This document shows, piece by piece, positions 1-8,361 of a DNA stretch of 28,272 bases (positions within the stretch are counted from its first letter, which is position 1; each line of letters opens with the position of its first letter). Source of the DNA: Chloroflexota bacterium (lineage in GTDB: Bacteria; Chloroflexota; Limnocylindria; Limnocylindrales; Limnocylindraceae). The stretch covers positions 1 to 28,272 of the forward strand of contig JAEMRB010000001.1 in the NCBI GenBank assembly GCA_016463555.1. Reading direction: 5' to 3'. A model generated the notes under the pieces. The model made no database searches. It worked only from the letters and a program-made list of their open reading frames with translations, and was not told where the DNA came from. Position numbers and translations under genes: made by a program.

Positions 1-329
1 AGCAGCCAGCCGCGATAGACATCGCCCATCTTCGCCGGCAAGACACAGTTCACCCAGAATGAGAGGGTGAGGATCTCCGTTGCGGCGCGTCGCGAGATTT
101 GTAGACCAGACGCGGAGAGGATCATGCGCCAGCGCAACCCTCGTAGTGGAAAGGTGCTCCAACTGGCTGCGAGCGCAACGAGAATCCATGCGGCGTTCGC
201 GCGATTAAGCGTTGCGGCTACTTCAGCGAGGTTGAATGAGGTCGCAGCGCGCAGCACGCCTGCAACAAGAATCGCCGTTAGGAGTAAAGCGAAGATGGTG
301 GAGCGGCGCGTCAGTCGGGCGAGCAGCAT
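1..329 (-). CDS. Partial membrane protein, lysylphosphatidylglycerol synthase TM-region / flippase-like (UPF0104) family; C-terminus beyond the left edge
   Basis: About 109 codons are open from an ATG at 329, 8 bases after the stop of the PHP gene, and the frame runs off the left edge without a stop. The predicted protein begins MLLARLTRR, has a hydrophobic helix at about residues 11-30 and another at about 47-62, then LRGLRWRMIL and a motif reading NCVLPAKMGDVYRGWLL. The pattern RxLRWR followed by N-x-LPA-x-x-G-[DE] is typical of the PF03706 family (the membrane half of MprF, archaeal AglD and YbhN). Members are multi-pass membrane proteins linked to lipid or lipid-linked sugar translocation; the substrate cannot be told here. 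No strong ribosome site is seen, and coupling to the gene before it is likely. The family call rests on motifs in the first third only. Confidence 0.7.
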   Translation of the reverse strand, partial: MLLARLTRRSTIFALLLTAILVAGVLRAATSFNLAEVAATLNRANAAWILVALAASWSTFPLRGLRWRMILSASGLQISRRAATEILTLSFWVNCVLPAKMGDVYRGWL

Positions 330-337
330 CTGATCGC

Positions 338-1048
338 CTAGCGTTCGCCGAAGGTCACGCCTGGGCGCACGCGTCGATTCCCACGGGTGGCGTTGACGAG
401 CTTTGCGATCGGCGTGAAGAGGCGCGCAAGGAGTGCGCCACGACCAGTGATGCGCGTGAGGTCGCCGTGCAGCGCCGAATGAAATCCGGCTGCGGTGTTG
501 AGGTCGCCCGTCATGATCGTGGCGGCGCCGCCGATCTCGAGCAGCGTGTGCGCATCGCTTGCAGCTACCGAAGGAATACCGCGAGCGAGTGCGAGTTCAC
601 TGGCACGCTGGTTGCCACCCGGTGCCACCAATCGGGCGTTCCAGCCTTCGATCCAGTCGACCTCGCTTAGTAGTGAGAGGGCCGCCTCGTCGCGAAGGAG
701 CGAGCCGCGCCAGCCGTCGAACGGGTGGGGGATCCCCACGAGCCCACCCTGGTCGCGGATGGCGGCGATCGCCTCGCTGGCGGGGAGGCCGGCGGCGATG
801 GGGCGCTCGAGGAAGAGGGCGATCAGGTCTCCCTGGGCGGTGCGCACCTCAGAGCCAACGATCACCGTCAGCCCAGGGGTGGCGGCGTCGCGGGCACGCA
901 AGGCGCCATCGATGCGGTCGTGGTCGGTGATCGCGAGGTGGGTGATCCCACGAAGGGCCGCGGTACGGGCAACGGCGACTGGGTCGCTCAGGGAGTCGAA
1001 GCTTGCGCTGGTGTGGCAGTGCAGGTCAACGACGGCGCGGGCCGCCAT
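338..1048 (-). CDS. PHP-domain metal-dependent phosphoesterase
   Basis: A 236-residue protein with the full set of PHP metal ligands: DLHCHT (His10, His12), ITDHD (Asp42, His43, Asp44), GSEV (Glu67), GIPHPF (His108) and SDAH (Asp165, His167). These residues bind the di- or trinuclear metal centre that hydrolyses phosphate esters. Small stand-alone PHP proteins of this type include enzymes acting on 3',5'-bisphosphates or short RNA ends, but the substrate is not evident here. It lies 4 bases after mreB and 8 bases before a flippase-like gene, so it is probably the penultimate or later gene of the same transcript. The last 40 or so residues are basic and outside the core. Family assignment is secure; function is unknown. 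Confidence 0.88.
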   Translation of the reverse strand: MAARAVVDLHCHTSASFDSLSDPVAVARTAALRGITHLAITDHDRIDGALRARDAATPGLTVIVGSEVRTAQGDLIALFLERPIAAGLPASEAIAAIRDQGGLVGIPHPFDGWRGSLLRDEAALSLLSEVDWIEGWNARLVAPGGNQRASELALARGIPSVAASDAHTLLEIGGAATIMTGDLNTAAGFHSALHGDLTRITGRGALLARLFTPIAKLVNATRGNRRVRPGVTFGER

Positions 1049-1052
1049 AGGG

Positions 1053-2051
1053 TTAGGCCTCGCTGGTCATGGACTTCGCGAACTGGTCGAAGTGTTCGAG
1101 CGCGATGCCCGTCCCCTTCGCAACGCAGCTCAGCGGGTCCGGAGCGATGTGTGAAGCGACACCGGTGACGGTGGTGATGAGGCGGTCAATGTTGCGGAGC
1201 AGCGCACCGCCGCCAGAGATCACGATCCCCTTATCAATGATGTCGGCGCTTAGTTCTGGCGGTGTCTGCTCCAGCACGGCGCGAATAGCGTCGGTAAGGT
1301 TGCGCAGCGGCACCTCGAGCGCCTCGGTGATTTCGGTCGAGGTGATCTTCACTTCGCGTGGCAGGCCGGCGATCATGTCGCGGCCCTTCACGCTCATCGT
1401 CAACTCCTCTTCGAGTGGGAGGGCGCTGCCGATCTCAATCTTCACCTGCTCGGCCGTTCGATCGCCAATCATGAGGTTGTACTTGCGGCGAATGTAGAGC
1501 GCGATCGCTTCGTCGAAGCGGTTACCACCAACACGGTGTGACTTGCTCACCACAATCTCGGAGAGTGAGATGACGGCGATCTCGGCGGTGCCGCCGCCAA
1601 TGTTGACGATCATGTTTCCCGACGGACCGCTGATCGGCAGCTCGGCGCCGATCGCCGCCGCCATCGGCTCTTCAATGAGGAACGCCTTCCCTGCACCGGC
1701 CTGGCGCGCAGCGTCGAGCACGTAGCGTTTCTCTACCGACGTTGAGCCGGCTGGAACGCTCACGAGGACGTCTGGTCGGCCGAAAGAGAATCGTCCGGCG
1801 GTGCCCTTCTTGATGAAGTAGCGGAGCATCGCCTCGGTAACGACGTAGTCGGCAATCACACCATCGCGCAGCGGTCGAATTGCAGTGATGGAGCCAGGGG
1901 TGCGTCCGAGCATCTCCTTCGCCTCGTTGCCAACGGCCACAATCTGATCGCGATCGTTGATGGCAACAACGCTCGGCTCGCGAACGGTAATGCCACTCCC
2001 CTGCACGAAGACGAGGATGTTCGCGGTTCCCAGATCGATGCCAATCTTCAT
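1053..2051 (-). CDS. mreB: Rod-shape-determining actin homologue MreB/Mbl
   Basis: A 332-residue actin-like ATPase of normal MreB length. It shows phosphate-1 GIDLGTAN (residues 4-11), the IEEPMAAAIGA segment (127-137), a phosphate-2 motif IGGGTAEIAV (151-160) and the adenosine motif SGGGALL near the C-terminus. MreB filaments move under the membrane and steer RodA-PBP2 wall synthesis. The Asp that normally begins phosphate-2 (DIGGGT) is Asn150, codon at 1602-1604, which is unusual. A purine-rich ribosome site (AGAGGGAG) precedes the ATG, and the gene overlaps the murA stop by 4 bases. The order atpC-murA-mreB resembles the Bacillus murAA...mbl neighbourhood, so this may be the Mbl-type copy; another mreB could lie outside the window. 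Confidence 0.93.
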   Translation of the reverse strand: MKIGIDLGTANILVFVQGSGITVREPSVVAINDRDQIVAVGNEAKEMLGRTPGSITAIRPLRDGVIADYVVTEAMLRYFIKKGTAGRFSFGRPDVLVSVPAGSTSVEKRYVLDAARQAGAGKAFLIEEPMAAAIGAELPISGPSGNMIVNIGGGTAEIAVISLSEIVVSKSHRVGGNRFDEAIALYIRRKYNLMIGDRTAEQVKIEIGSALPLEEELTMSVKGRDMIAGLPREVKITSTEITEALEVPLRNLTDAIRAVLEQTPPELSADIIDKGIVISGGGALLRNIDRLITTVTGVASHIAPDPLSCVAKGTGIALEHFDQFAKSMTSEA

Positions 2052-3472
2052 CCCGCCACTCCCTCTTCGCTAACGTGGGTGAGCTCCGCGCCGAGGCCTC
2101 GGAACTTCTCCTCAATGTTCGCATAGCCGCGGCGCACGTGGTGCGCGCCGTGAATGCGGCTCGCCCCTGGTGCGGCCAGAGCGGCGAGCATCAGTGTGGC
2201 ACCTGCGCGCAGATCTGGAATCTCCGCCTCAGCGGCGCGGAACGTGGTTGGGCCCGTGACGCGCGCGGTGCGCGGATCAACGATCTCCACCTGTGCGCCA
2301 AAGCCGCGAAGTCCAACGAGCCATTCGAGTCGGTCTTCAAAGATCGTCTCCTCAATGGTGCTGGTGCCCGCGGCACGCGTCAGCATCAAGCCAGCAGATG
2401 GCTGCAGGTCGGTAGCCAGCCCAGGGAACGGCTGCGTGCGAATGTTGGTTGCGCGATAGGCGCCACCGGGAGGGAGCCCTGTTACGCGCAAGCTCTTGCG
2501 CGTTGCATCAACCGGATCGGCCTCGATCGCATGATCAACACCGAGTTCGCCGAGCAGATCGATGAATGCCTTCATGTGCGTTGGCTCAACGCCATCAACG
2601 TTGATCGTGCCACCCACAACCGCGGCGGCGGCGGCGAATGTTCCCGCCTCAATGCGGTCAGGCATGATGTGATGGCTCGCGCCGTGCAGCCCGTCAACAC
2701 CCTGAATCTCAATGCGGTCGGGCTTGGTTCGTGCGACCTGCGCGCCCATCGCGTTCAGCAGCACGATCAGGTCATCAACTTCGGGCTCCTGCGCCGCCGG
2801 TGTAATGACGGTGGTCCCCTTCGCAAGGACGGCGGCGAGGATCGCGTTCTCGGTGCCCATCACGGTGATCTGCGGGAAGGTGATGGTTGCCCCCTTGAGG
2901 CGACCGTTGCTCTTCGCAAAGTAGTAGCCGTCGCGATAGTCGATCTCGGCGCCGAGGGCGCGCATGGCGTCAACGTGCAGGTTTACGGGGCGACGACCGA
3001 TGCGATCACCACCCGGGTTGCTAATGATCACGCGGCCAAAGCGCGCCAAGAGCGGGCCCAGGAGCATGAAGCTGGCGCGCATCTTTGCTGCGGCTTCAAG
3101 TGGCACAAAGAGCCATTCGGCGTTGGCCGCCTGCAGGCTCATCGTCTCGGGGGTTGGTCGCTCGATGATCACGCCAATGTCGCGCAGGGTGTCGGCGAGC
3201 ACATCGATGTCGAGGATCCCTGGGATGTTCTCGAGGTTCACGCGCTCGCCGGTCAGCACCGCGGCGGCCATCACCTTCAGGGCGGCGTTCTTGGCGCCGC
3301 TCACCCGCACGCGGCCAGCGAGGGGTCGTCCGCCTTGAATGCGGAACTCCTCCTTCGCCAGGGGGATCGGACGGTACTCCCACGAGAACGGCTTTACGGC
3401 GGTCATGGGCGGATTCTCGCCGTTTGCAGCAGAAGCGTCCAACAGGGGCTCACTTTCTTCGGCCACCCGCAC
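2048..3472 (-). CDS. murA: UDP-N-acetylglucosamine 1-carboxyvinyltransferase MurA with Asp in place of the catalytic Cys
   Basis: MurA transfers enolpyruvate from PEP to UDP-GlcNAc, the first committed step of peptidoglycan synthesis in the cytoplasm. The protein has SGAKNAAL (Lys61 binds substrate), ASFMLLGPLLARFG, GRRPVNLH (Arg161), TENAILAAVLA, FPGLATD, FEDR and RRGYANIEEK, matching known active-site positions. The loop that is normally PGGC is PGGD, with Asp156 (codon 3005-3007) replacing the Cys attacked by fosfomycin. The same change occurs naturally in Mycobacterium, Chlamydia and Borrelia MurA. The frame starts at a GTG 15 bases after atpC. An ATG at 3406 would give 452 residues, closer to the usual 420 or so; neither start has a good ribosome site, so the first 22 residues are uncertain. 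The stop overlaps mreB by 4 bases. Confidence 0.93.
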   Translation of the reverse strand: MRVAEESEPLLDASAANGENPPMTAVKPFSWEYRPIPLAKEEFRIQGGRPLAGRVRVSGAKNAALKVMAAAVLTGERVNLENIPGILDIDVLADTLRDIGVIIERPTPETMSLQAANAEWLFVPLEAAAKMRASFMLLGPLLARFGRVIISNPGGDRIGRRPVNLHVDAMRALGAEIDYRDGYYFAKSNGRLKGATITFPQITVMGTENAILAAVLAKGTTVITPAAQEPEVDDLIVLLNAMGAQVARTKPDRIEIQGVDGLHGASHHIMPDRIEAGTFAAAAAVVGGTINVDGVEPTHMKAFIDLLGELGVDHAIEADPVDATRKSLRVTGLPPGGAYRATNIRTQPFPGLATDLQPSAGLMLTRAAGTSTIEETIFEDRLEWLVGLRGFGAQVEIVDPRTARVTGPTTFRAAEAEIPDLRAGATLMLAALAAPGASRIHGAHHVRRGYANIEEKFRGLGAELTHVSEEGVAG

Positions 3473-3487
3473 AGGCGGCGCGGCGGG

Positions 3488-3904
3488 CTAACGCTTGCGG
3501 CGGCGCTCAGCGACGCGGAGGTGCAGGAGGGCTCGGCTCAGCGAGGCGCGAGCGGTTGCGAGCGAGGCTGGGTCCTGTGTGCCAGCGCCAGAGATCGCCG
3601 CTTCGGCGGCGGCCTTCGCCTTCTCGACGGCGGCGGTGTCGAGCTCGCCCGACAGGTCGGCCGACTCGGCGAGCACCACCACGCGATCGGGTCGCACCTG
3701 CACGAATCCACCAATGATGGCGATGTACTCAATTGAACCGTCGAGCGTTGTGATGCGCCCTTCGCCTGCGCCAAGAACGGTCACATACGGCTCGTGCTTC
3801 GGCAGGATGCCGACCTCGCCATCGATCGTTGGCAAGACCAACGCGGAGGCCTCGCCCTTCCAGGCGAGGCGCTCCGGCGTCACGATCTCCAACGTAAATG
3901 GCAT
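3488..3904 (-). CDS. atpC: F1Fo ATP synthase epsilon subunit
   Basis: A 138-residue protein with the N-terminal beta-sandwich of the epsilon subunit (TLEIVTPER, GEVGILPKHEP, IIGGFVQVRPDRVVVLAE) followed by an Ala-rich helical hairpin from about residue 87 to the end. Epsilon sits on the central stalk beside gamma, and its C-terminal helices restrain ATP hydrolysis. It is the last gene of the atp operon, 14 bases after atpD, and is followed closely by murA. The ATG at 3904 lies at the expected start of the fold. The C-terminus ends in a very basic run (AERRRKR). Confidence 0.95.
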   Translation of the reverse strand: MPFTLEIVTPERLAWKGEASALVLPTIDGEVGILPKHEPYVTVLGAGEGRITTLDGSIEYIAIIGGFVQVRPDRVVVLAESADLSGELDTAAVEKAKAAAEAAISGAGTQDPASLATARASLSRALLHLRVAERRRKR

Positions 3905-3918
3905 CTCGGTACGAACCC

Positions 3919-5337
3919 TTACTTGTTCAGCGCGACGGCGTTCGCCCGAACGTCATCGAGAGTTCCCGCAAGGAAGAACGCCTGCTCTGGCAGTTCGTCG
4001 GCCTTCCCTTCGAGGATCTCGCGGAACGAGGCGATCGTGTCGGCGATCTTCACGAACTTGCCGGGACGGCCGGTGAATACCTCGGCCACGAAGAACGGCT
4101 GGCTCATGAAACGCTGCAACTTGCGGGCACGGTTCACCAACAGCCTGTCGTCAGGCGAAAGTTCGTCCTGACCAAGGATGGCGATGATGTCCTGCAAGTC
4201 GCGATAGCGCTGCAGCACTCGCTGCACCTCTCGCGCCGTCTCGTAGTGGTTCACACCAACCACGAGCGGATCGAGCACGCGCGACGTCGACGTCAACGGA
4301 TCCACCGCCGGATAGATACCAAGCTCGGTGATCGATCGCTCAAGGCGAATCGTCGAGTCAAGGTGTCCGAAGGTGGTTGCCGGTGCTGGGTCGGTGTAGT
4401 CGTCTGCTGGCACGTACACGGCCTGCAGCGAGGTAATCGAACCCTTCTTCGTCGACGTAATGCGCTCCTGGAGCGCCGCCATCTCCGTTGCCAGGTTTGG
4501 CTGATAGCCCACGGCGCTTGGCATGCGGCCGAGCAACGCAGAAACCTCAGAGCCCGCCTGGGTGAAGCGGAAGATGTTGTCGATGAAGAGCAGCACGTCG
4601 CGCCCTTCCGCATCGCGGAAGTACTCGGCCATCGTCAAGCCCGAGAGTGCGACGCGAAGTCGTGCTCCAGGTGGCTCGTTCATCTGGCCGAACACCATCA
4701 CGGTCTTGTCGATAACGCCTGAGTCGCGCATTTCGCCGATCAGGTCGTTCCCTTCGCGCGATCGCTCACCGACGCCCGCAAACACGGAGTAGCCGGAGTG
4801 CTCTTGCGCAACGTTGCGGATCAGCTCCTGAATCACGACGGTCTTGCCGACGCCGGCGCCGCCGAAGATGCCGATCTTGCCGCCCTTCTTGAACGGGCAG
4901 ACAAGGTCAATAACCTTGATGCCGGTCTCGAAGAGTTCGGTCTCGGTGGTGAGATCTTCGTACGCTGGTGCGGAGCGGTGGATTGGCAGGTACTGATCGA
5001 CCTTCACGTCGCCAGCCTGGTCGATCGGCTCACCGAGCACGTTGAAGACGCGGCCGAGCGTTCCGGCGCCAACTGGCACCGAGATCGGTGAGCCGAGGTC
5101 GGTCGCCTTTGCGCCGCGGGCGAGCCCGTCGGTTGTGGTCATGGCAACGGTGCGCACGCGATTGTTGCCGAGGTGCTGCTGCACCTCAACAACGAGCGAA
5201 CCATCGGTTCGATCAATGCGTACGGCGTTGTAAATCGCTGGCAGCTCGCGTGCGGCGAACTCAATGTCAACGACCGGTCCCGTAATCGAAACTACGGTTC
5301 CTACGGCTCCTGCCTTTGCTGCGGTTGCGTTCGCCAT
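3919..5337 (-). CDS. atpD: F1Fo ATP synthase catalytic beta subunit
   Basis: A 472-residue beta subunit from the chosen ATG at 5337. It shows GTVVSITGPVVDIEF at the N-terminus, Walker A GGAGVGKT (about residues 159-166), the catalytic Glu in GVGERSREGND (Glu191), LFIDNIFRF (Walker B) and the DELSPDDR loop that corresponds to DELSEED. It carries the three catalytic sites of F1. A longer frame reaches 5385, but it would run into the atpG coding end, whereas 5337 is preceded by a perfect AGGAGG. The gene lies 22 bases after atpG and 14 before atpC. Sequence and length are ordinary for the family. Confidence 0.97.
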   Translation of the reverse strand: MANATAAKAGAVGTVVSITGPVVDIEFAARELPAIYNAVRIDRTDGSLVVEVQQHLGNNRVRTVAMTTTDGLARGAKATDLGSPISVPVGAGTLGRVFNVLGEPIDQAGDVKVDQYLPIHRSAPAYEDLTTETELFETGIKVIDLVCPFKKGGKIGIFGGAGVGKTVVIQELIRNVAQEHSGYSVFAGVGERSREGNDLIGEMRDSGVIDKTVMVFGQMNEPPGARLRVALSGLTMAEYFRDAEGRDVLLFIDNIFRFTQAGSEVSALLGRMPSAVGYQPNLATEMAALQERITSTKKGSITSLQAVYVPADDYTDPAPATTFGHLDSTIRLERSITELGIYPAVDPLTSTSRVLDPLVVGVNHYETAREVQRVLQRYRDLQDIIAILGQDELSPDDRLLVNRARKLQRFMSQPFFVAEVFTGRPGKFVKIADTIASFREILEGKADELPEQAFFLAGTLDDVRANAVALNK

Positions 5338-5341
5338 CACT

Positions 5342-5347
5342 CCTCCT
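5342..5347 (-). promoter_or_regulatory. Shine-Dalgarno site of atpD
   Basis: On the minus strand AGGAGG stands 4 bases before the ATG at 5337 (AGGAGGAGTG-ATG). It decides the atpD start over the in-frame upstream codon at 5385, which lies inside atpG. Confidence 0.85.
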
Positions 5348-5359
5348 GCCTTTCTACGT

Positions 5360-6214
5360 TCAGTTCGCGCTTGCGCCTGAAGCAATTTCGATCATTTCAC
5401 GCGTAATGTTCGACTGTCGCACCTTGTTATACGTGAGCGTGAGATCGCTGATGAGGTCTCCTGCGTTCTCCGTTGCGTTCTTCATCGCCACCATGCGGCT
5501 CGACTGCTCGCATGCCGTGGTCTCGAGCACACCCTGGTAGATGCGTGTCGCAACGTAGCGTGGCAGCAGCGCCTCAAGTACCGCCGCCGGGTCGGGCTCG
5601 AAGAGGAACTGGTTCCCAGGGATGCCGGCGGTGTCGGCCGACGCCGTGATCGGGAGTAGCTGCACCGCCTCTGGGCGCTGCGTCAGCGTCGAGATGAATG
5701 CTGGGTGAATCAGGGTGACGCCCGCCGAGCGACCTGAGAGGAAGTCGCCAACCAGGAGGCTGACGAGGGCGGTGACATCGCCGAAGGTCGGCTTATCGCC
5801 GTACCCCGGGAAGGCGGCGCTGATCTCGTAGCCGCCGCGGGCGAGGGCATCACGCCCCTTCTTGCCGATGGTGATGACCTTGCTCCCTGCGCCGGCCGTC
5901 TCGAGCTCCTTCAGGGCGAAGCGAATCAGGTTGCTGTTCAGGGCGCCGGCGAGGCCACGGTCGGTCGTGAAGAGCACGATCGTGCGTGGTGCGCCGCTCT
6001 CTGGGCTGCGCAGGAGCGGGTGCCCCTCCTCGCCCAGCACTGAGGCGAGGTCGGCGATGACTTCGTCGATCGAGTGCCCGTACGGGCGGCTCGCCAGCGT
6101 GGCGTCTTGGGCGCGCTTCAACTTTGAGGCGGCAACGAACTGCATGGCGCGGGTGATCTGGCGAATGTTCTTCACCGATCCGATTCGTCGTCGAATCTCG
6201 CGCTGACTTGGCAT
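5360..6214 (-). CDS. atpG: F1Fo ATP synthase gamma subunit
   Basis: A 284-residue gamma subunit, the rotating central stalk. The N-terminal helix MPSQREIRRRIGSVKNIRQI followed by ITRAMQFVAASKLKRAQ is diagnostic, as is the matching C-terminal helix (ATENAGDLISDLTLTYNKVRQ, then ITREMIEI). The central part holds the Rossmann-like fold with LFTTDRGLAGALN. A GAGGAG ribosome site lies about 5 bases before the ATG at 6214. It sits 27 bases after atpA and 22 before atpD. Nothing unusual is seen. Confidence 0.97.
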   Translation of the reverse strand: MPSQREIRRRIGSVKNIRQITRAMQFVAASKLKRAQDATLASRPYGHSIDEVIADLASVLGEEGHPLLRSPESGAPRTIVLFTTDRGLAGALNSNLIRFALKELETAGAGSKVITIGKKGRDALARGGYEISAAFPGYGDKPTFGDVTALVSLLVGDFLSGRSAGVTLIHPAFISTLTQRPEAVQLLPITASADTAGIPGNQFLFEPDPAAVLEALLPRYVATRIYQGVLETTACEQSSRMVAMKNATENAGDLISDLTLTYNKVRQSNITREMIEIASGASAN

Positions 6215-6241
6215 GCTCTCCTCGCCGCTCGCCCCCCGCCG

Positions 6242-7774
6242 TTAGGCGAGGAACCCCTTTCGGAATGCGTCGACGGCCTCATCGAGACCCTTCGCCGTAT
6301 CGTCAGAGATCGCGTTCTCCTTGGCGATGCTCGTCAGGATCGTGGTGCGCTCGCGCTCAAGGAAGGTGCCGAAGCCTGTCTCAAACTCACCAACGCGCGG
6401 CGTTGGTACGTCGTCGAGCTTCCCCTTTGATGCGACATACAGAATCGCAACCTGTCGCTCCATCGAGACCGGCTGGTACTGCGGCTGGCGCATGATCGAC
6501 GAGAGCTTCTCGCCGCGCGTCAGCTGGTCGCGTGTCGACTTGTCGAGGTCGCCCGAGAACTGTGCGAAGGCCGCAAGCTCGCGGTACTGCGCAAGGTCGA
6601 GCTTCAACGGACCGGCAACCTTCTTCATCGCCTTCGTCTGCGCGGCGGAACCCACGCGCGATACAGAGATACCAACGTTCACCGCTGGTCGCTGACCGGC
6701 GTTGAAGAGGTCGGTCTCCAAGAAGATCTGGCCGTCGGTGATCGAGATGACGTTCGTCGGAATGTAGGCCGACACGTCGCCCGCCTGCGTCTCAATGATC
6801 GGCAGCGCCGTCAGTGAGCCACCGCCGAGATCATCGGAGAGTCGCGCTGCGCGCTCCAACAGACGGCTGTGCAGATAGAAGACGTCGCCTGGGTAGGCTT
6901 CGCGTCCTGGTGGTCGGCGCAAGAGCAGCGCCATCTCGCGATAGGCAACCGCGTGCTTCGAAAGGTCGTCGTACACGCAGAGTGCGTCGCGCACGAGCAC
7001 GCCGTCGATCGTGACGCCGTTCTCCATGATCTCTTCGCCAATCGCGCAACCGGCGAATGGTGCGAGGTACTGGAGTGGTGCTGGATCTTCGGCGCCGGCA
7101 ACCACCACTACGGTGTGTGCCATTGCGCCCTGCTTCTCGAGCTGCGCCACAACGGTGCGCACGGTCGAGAGCTTCTGGCCGATCGCGACGTAGATGCAGA
7201 TGAGGCCCTTCCCCTTCTGGTTGATGATCGTATCGACCGCAACGGCGGTCTTGCCGGTCTGGCGGTCGCCAATGATCAACTCGCGCTGACCGCGGCCGAT
7301 TGGAATCAGTGCGTCAACGGCCTTGATGCCGGTCTGCACTGGTGTCGTTACCGACTTGCGGCTAATAACGCCCGGAGCGATGCGCTCAACTGGACGCGAC
7401 TTCTTTGCGTTGATTGGGCCCTTGCCGTCGAGCGGTCGACCGAGTGGGTCAACAACACGTCCGATCAGCTCGGGGCCGACTGGCACCTCAACAACCCTGC
7501 CGGTCGTCTTGACGGTGTCGCCTTCCTTAATGGACTTCGCGTCGCCAAGGAGCACGGCGCCGACGGTCTCTTCACCAAGGTTCAAGGCCATGCCGGCAAC
7601 GCCGTTTGGGAACTCCAGAAGTTCAGACGAGAGCGCGCCTGAAAGTCCGTAGACCTGTGCAATGCCATCGCCCACCTCAACTACGGTACCGACGGTGCGC
7701 GACTCGGCGCTCCCATCGAACCCTTCGATCTGGGCCTTCAGAATGCTGATGATCTCGTCAGACTTAATTGCCAT
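6242..7774 (-). CDS. atpA: F1Fo ATP synthase alpha subunit
   Basis: A 510-residue alpha subunit of normal length. Visible motifs are the Walker A variant GDRQTGKT (about residues 169-176), the arginine-finger segment ISVSRVGSAAQ, and VVEVGDGIAQVYGL in the beta-barrel domain. It forms the hexamer with beta, and its conserved Arg completes the catalytic site in the neighbouring beta. The ATG at 7774 has purine-rich sequence (GAGGAGCGAGAAG) upstream. It lies 39 bases after atpH and 27 before atpG. Confidence 0.97.
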   Translation of the reverse strand: MAIKSDEIISILKAQIEGFDGSAESRTVGTVVEVGDGIAQVYGLSGALSSELLEFPNGVAGMALNLGEETVGAVLLGDAKSIKEGDTVKTTGRVVEVPVGPELIGRVVDPLGRPLDGKGPINAKKSRPVERIAPGVISRKSVTTPVQTGIKAVDALIPIGRGQRELIIGDRQTGKTAVAVDTIINQKGKGLICIYVAIGQKLSTVRTVVAQLEKQGAMAHTVVVVAGAEDPAPLQYLAPFAGCAIGEEIMENGVTIDGVLVRDALCVYDDLSKHAVAYREMALLLRRPPGREAYPGDVFYLHSRLLERAARLSDDLGGGSLTALPIIETQAGDVSAYIPTNVISITDGQIFLETDLFNAGQRPAVNVGISVSRVGSAAQTKAMKKVAGPLKLDLAQYRELAAFAQFSGDLDKSTRDQLTRGEKLSSIMRQPQYQPVSMERQVAILYVASKGKLDDVPTPRVGEFETGFGTFLERERTTILTSIAKENAISDDTAKGLDEAVDAFRKGFLA

Positions 7775-7813
7775 GATCTTCTCGCTCCTCGCTGCTCTAC
7801 GCGCTCTGCCGGT

Positions 7814-8359
7814 TCAGCCGGCGACCGAGAGGATCCGCTCACGCATTCGCGAGAGCCGCCCCTTAACGCTGCCATCAACAAGTCGATCGCCAACACGGAG
7901 CGTTGCTCCGCCGACGAGGCTTGCATCTACTTCGTACGACATCTGAACTGCGTGGCCCGCCATCGTGGTGGCCTCGGTTTCGAATCGCGTGCGCTCCGCA
8001 GGGCTCGCCTCGAGGGCGGTGACCACGCGTGCAATGGTGATGCCGTTGCGCGCATTTAGCGCATCGCGCGTCGCCTCGGCGATTGCCGGGATCGACGCAA
8101 GGGTGCGTCGTCGCGCCAACATGCCGACCAACGTATGAATGTGTGGGCTCACCGTGCCGCCCGCCGCCTTCTCGAGCGCCGCCACGCGGCCAGCTGCTGG
8201 CGTGCGTGGGTCATCCAAGATCTGGCGTGCGCCTGGGGCCGCAATCACCGCCGCGAGGCGGTCGAGCTCGTCTGCCTGCGATGCCGCTGACGACGCGTCC
8301 TTGGCCAGGCCAAGGAGTGCCGCTGCGTATCGTCGTGCAGAGCCGAGCGGTCGATCCAC
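7814..8359 (-). CDS. atpH: F1Fo ATP synthase delta subunit
   Basis: A 181-residue delta (OSCP-like) subunit, the link between F1 and the peripheral stalk. The N-terminal six-helix domain begins GSARRYAAALLGLA, a standard delta signature, and the C-terminal part contains VDASLVGGATLRVGDRLVDGSVKGRL, which matches the family's ending (D-x-S-[LI]-[IV]-G-G, then D-x-S-[VI]-x-x-[KR]). The start is a GTG only 2 bases after the atpF stop, so translational coupling is likely. Sequence conservation of delta is always low, but position and the C-terminal motif make the call firm. Confidence 0.93.
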   Translation of the reverse strand: MDRPLGSARRYAAALLGLAKDASSAASQADELDRLAAVIAAPGARQILDDPRTPAAGRVAALEKAAGGTVSPHIHTLVGMLARRRTLASIPAIAEATRDALNARNGITIARVVTALEASPAERTRFETEATTMAGHAVQMSYEVDASLVGGATLRVGDRLVDGSVKGRLSRMRERILSVAG

Positions 8360-8361
8360 GA

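Noticed and set aside
2075..3736. A 553-codon open frame on the plus strand opposite murA and atpC
   Set aside because: It lies antisense to well-recognised genes, has no family motif and mirrors their GC-rich codon use; a shadow frame.
5338..5385. Upstream start for atpD at 5385
   Set aside because: It lies inside the atpG coding end, while AGGAGG directly precedes the ATG at 5337.
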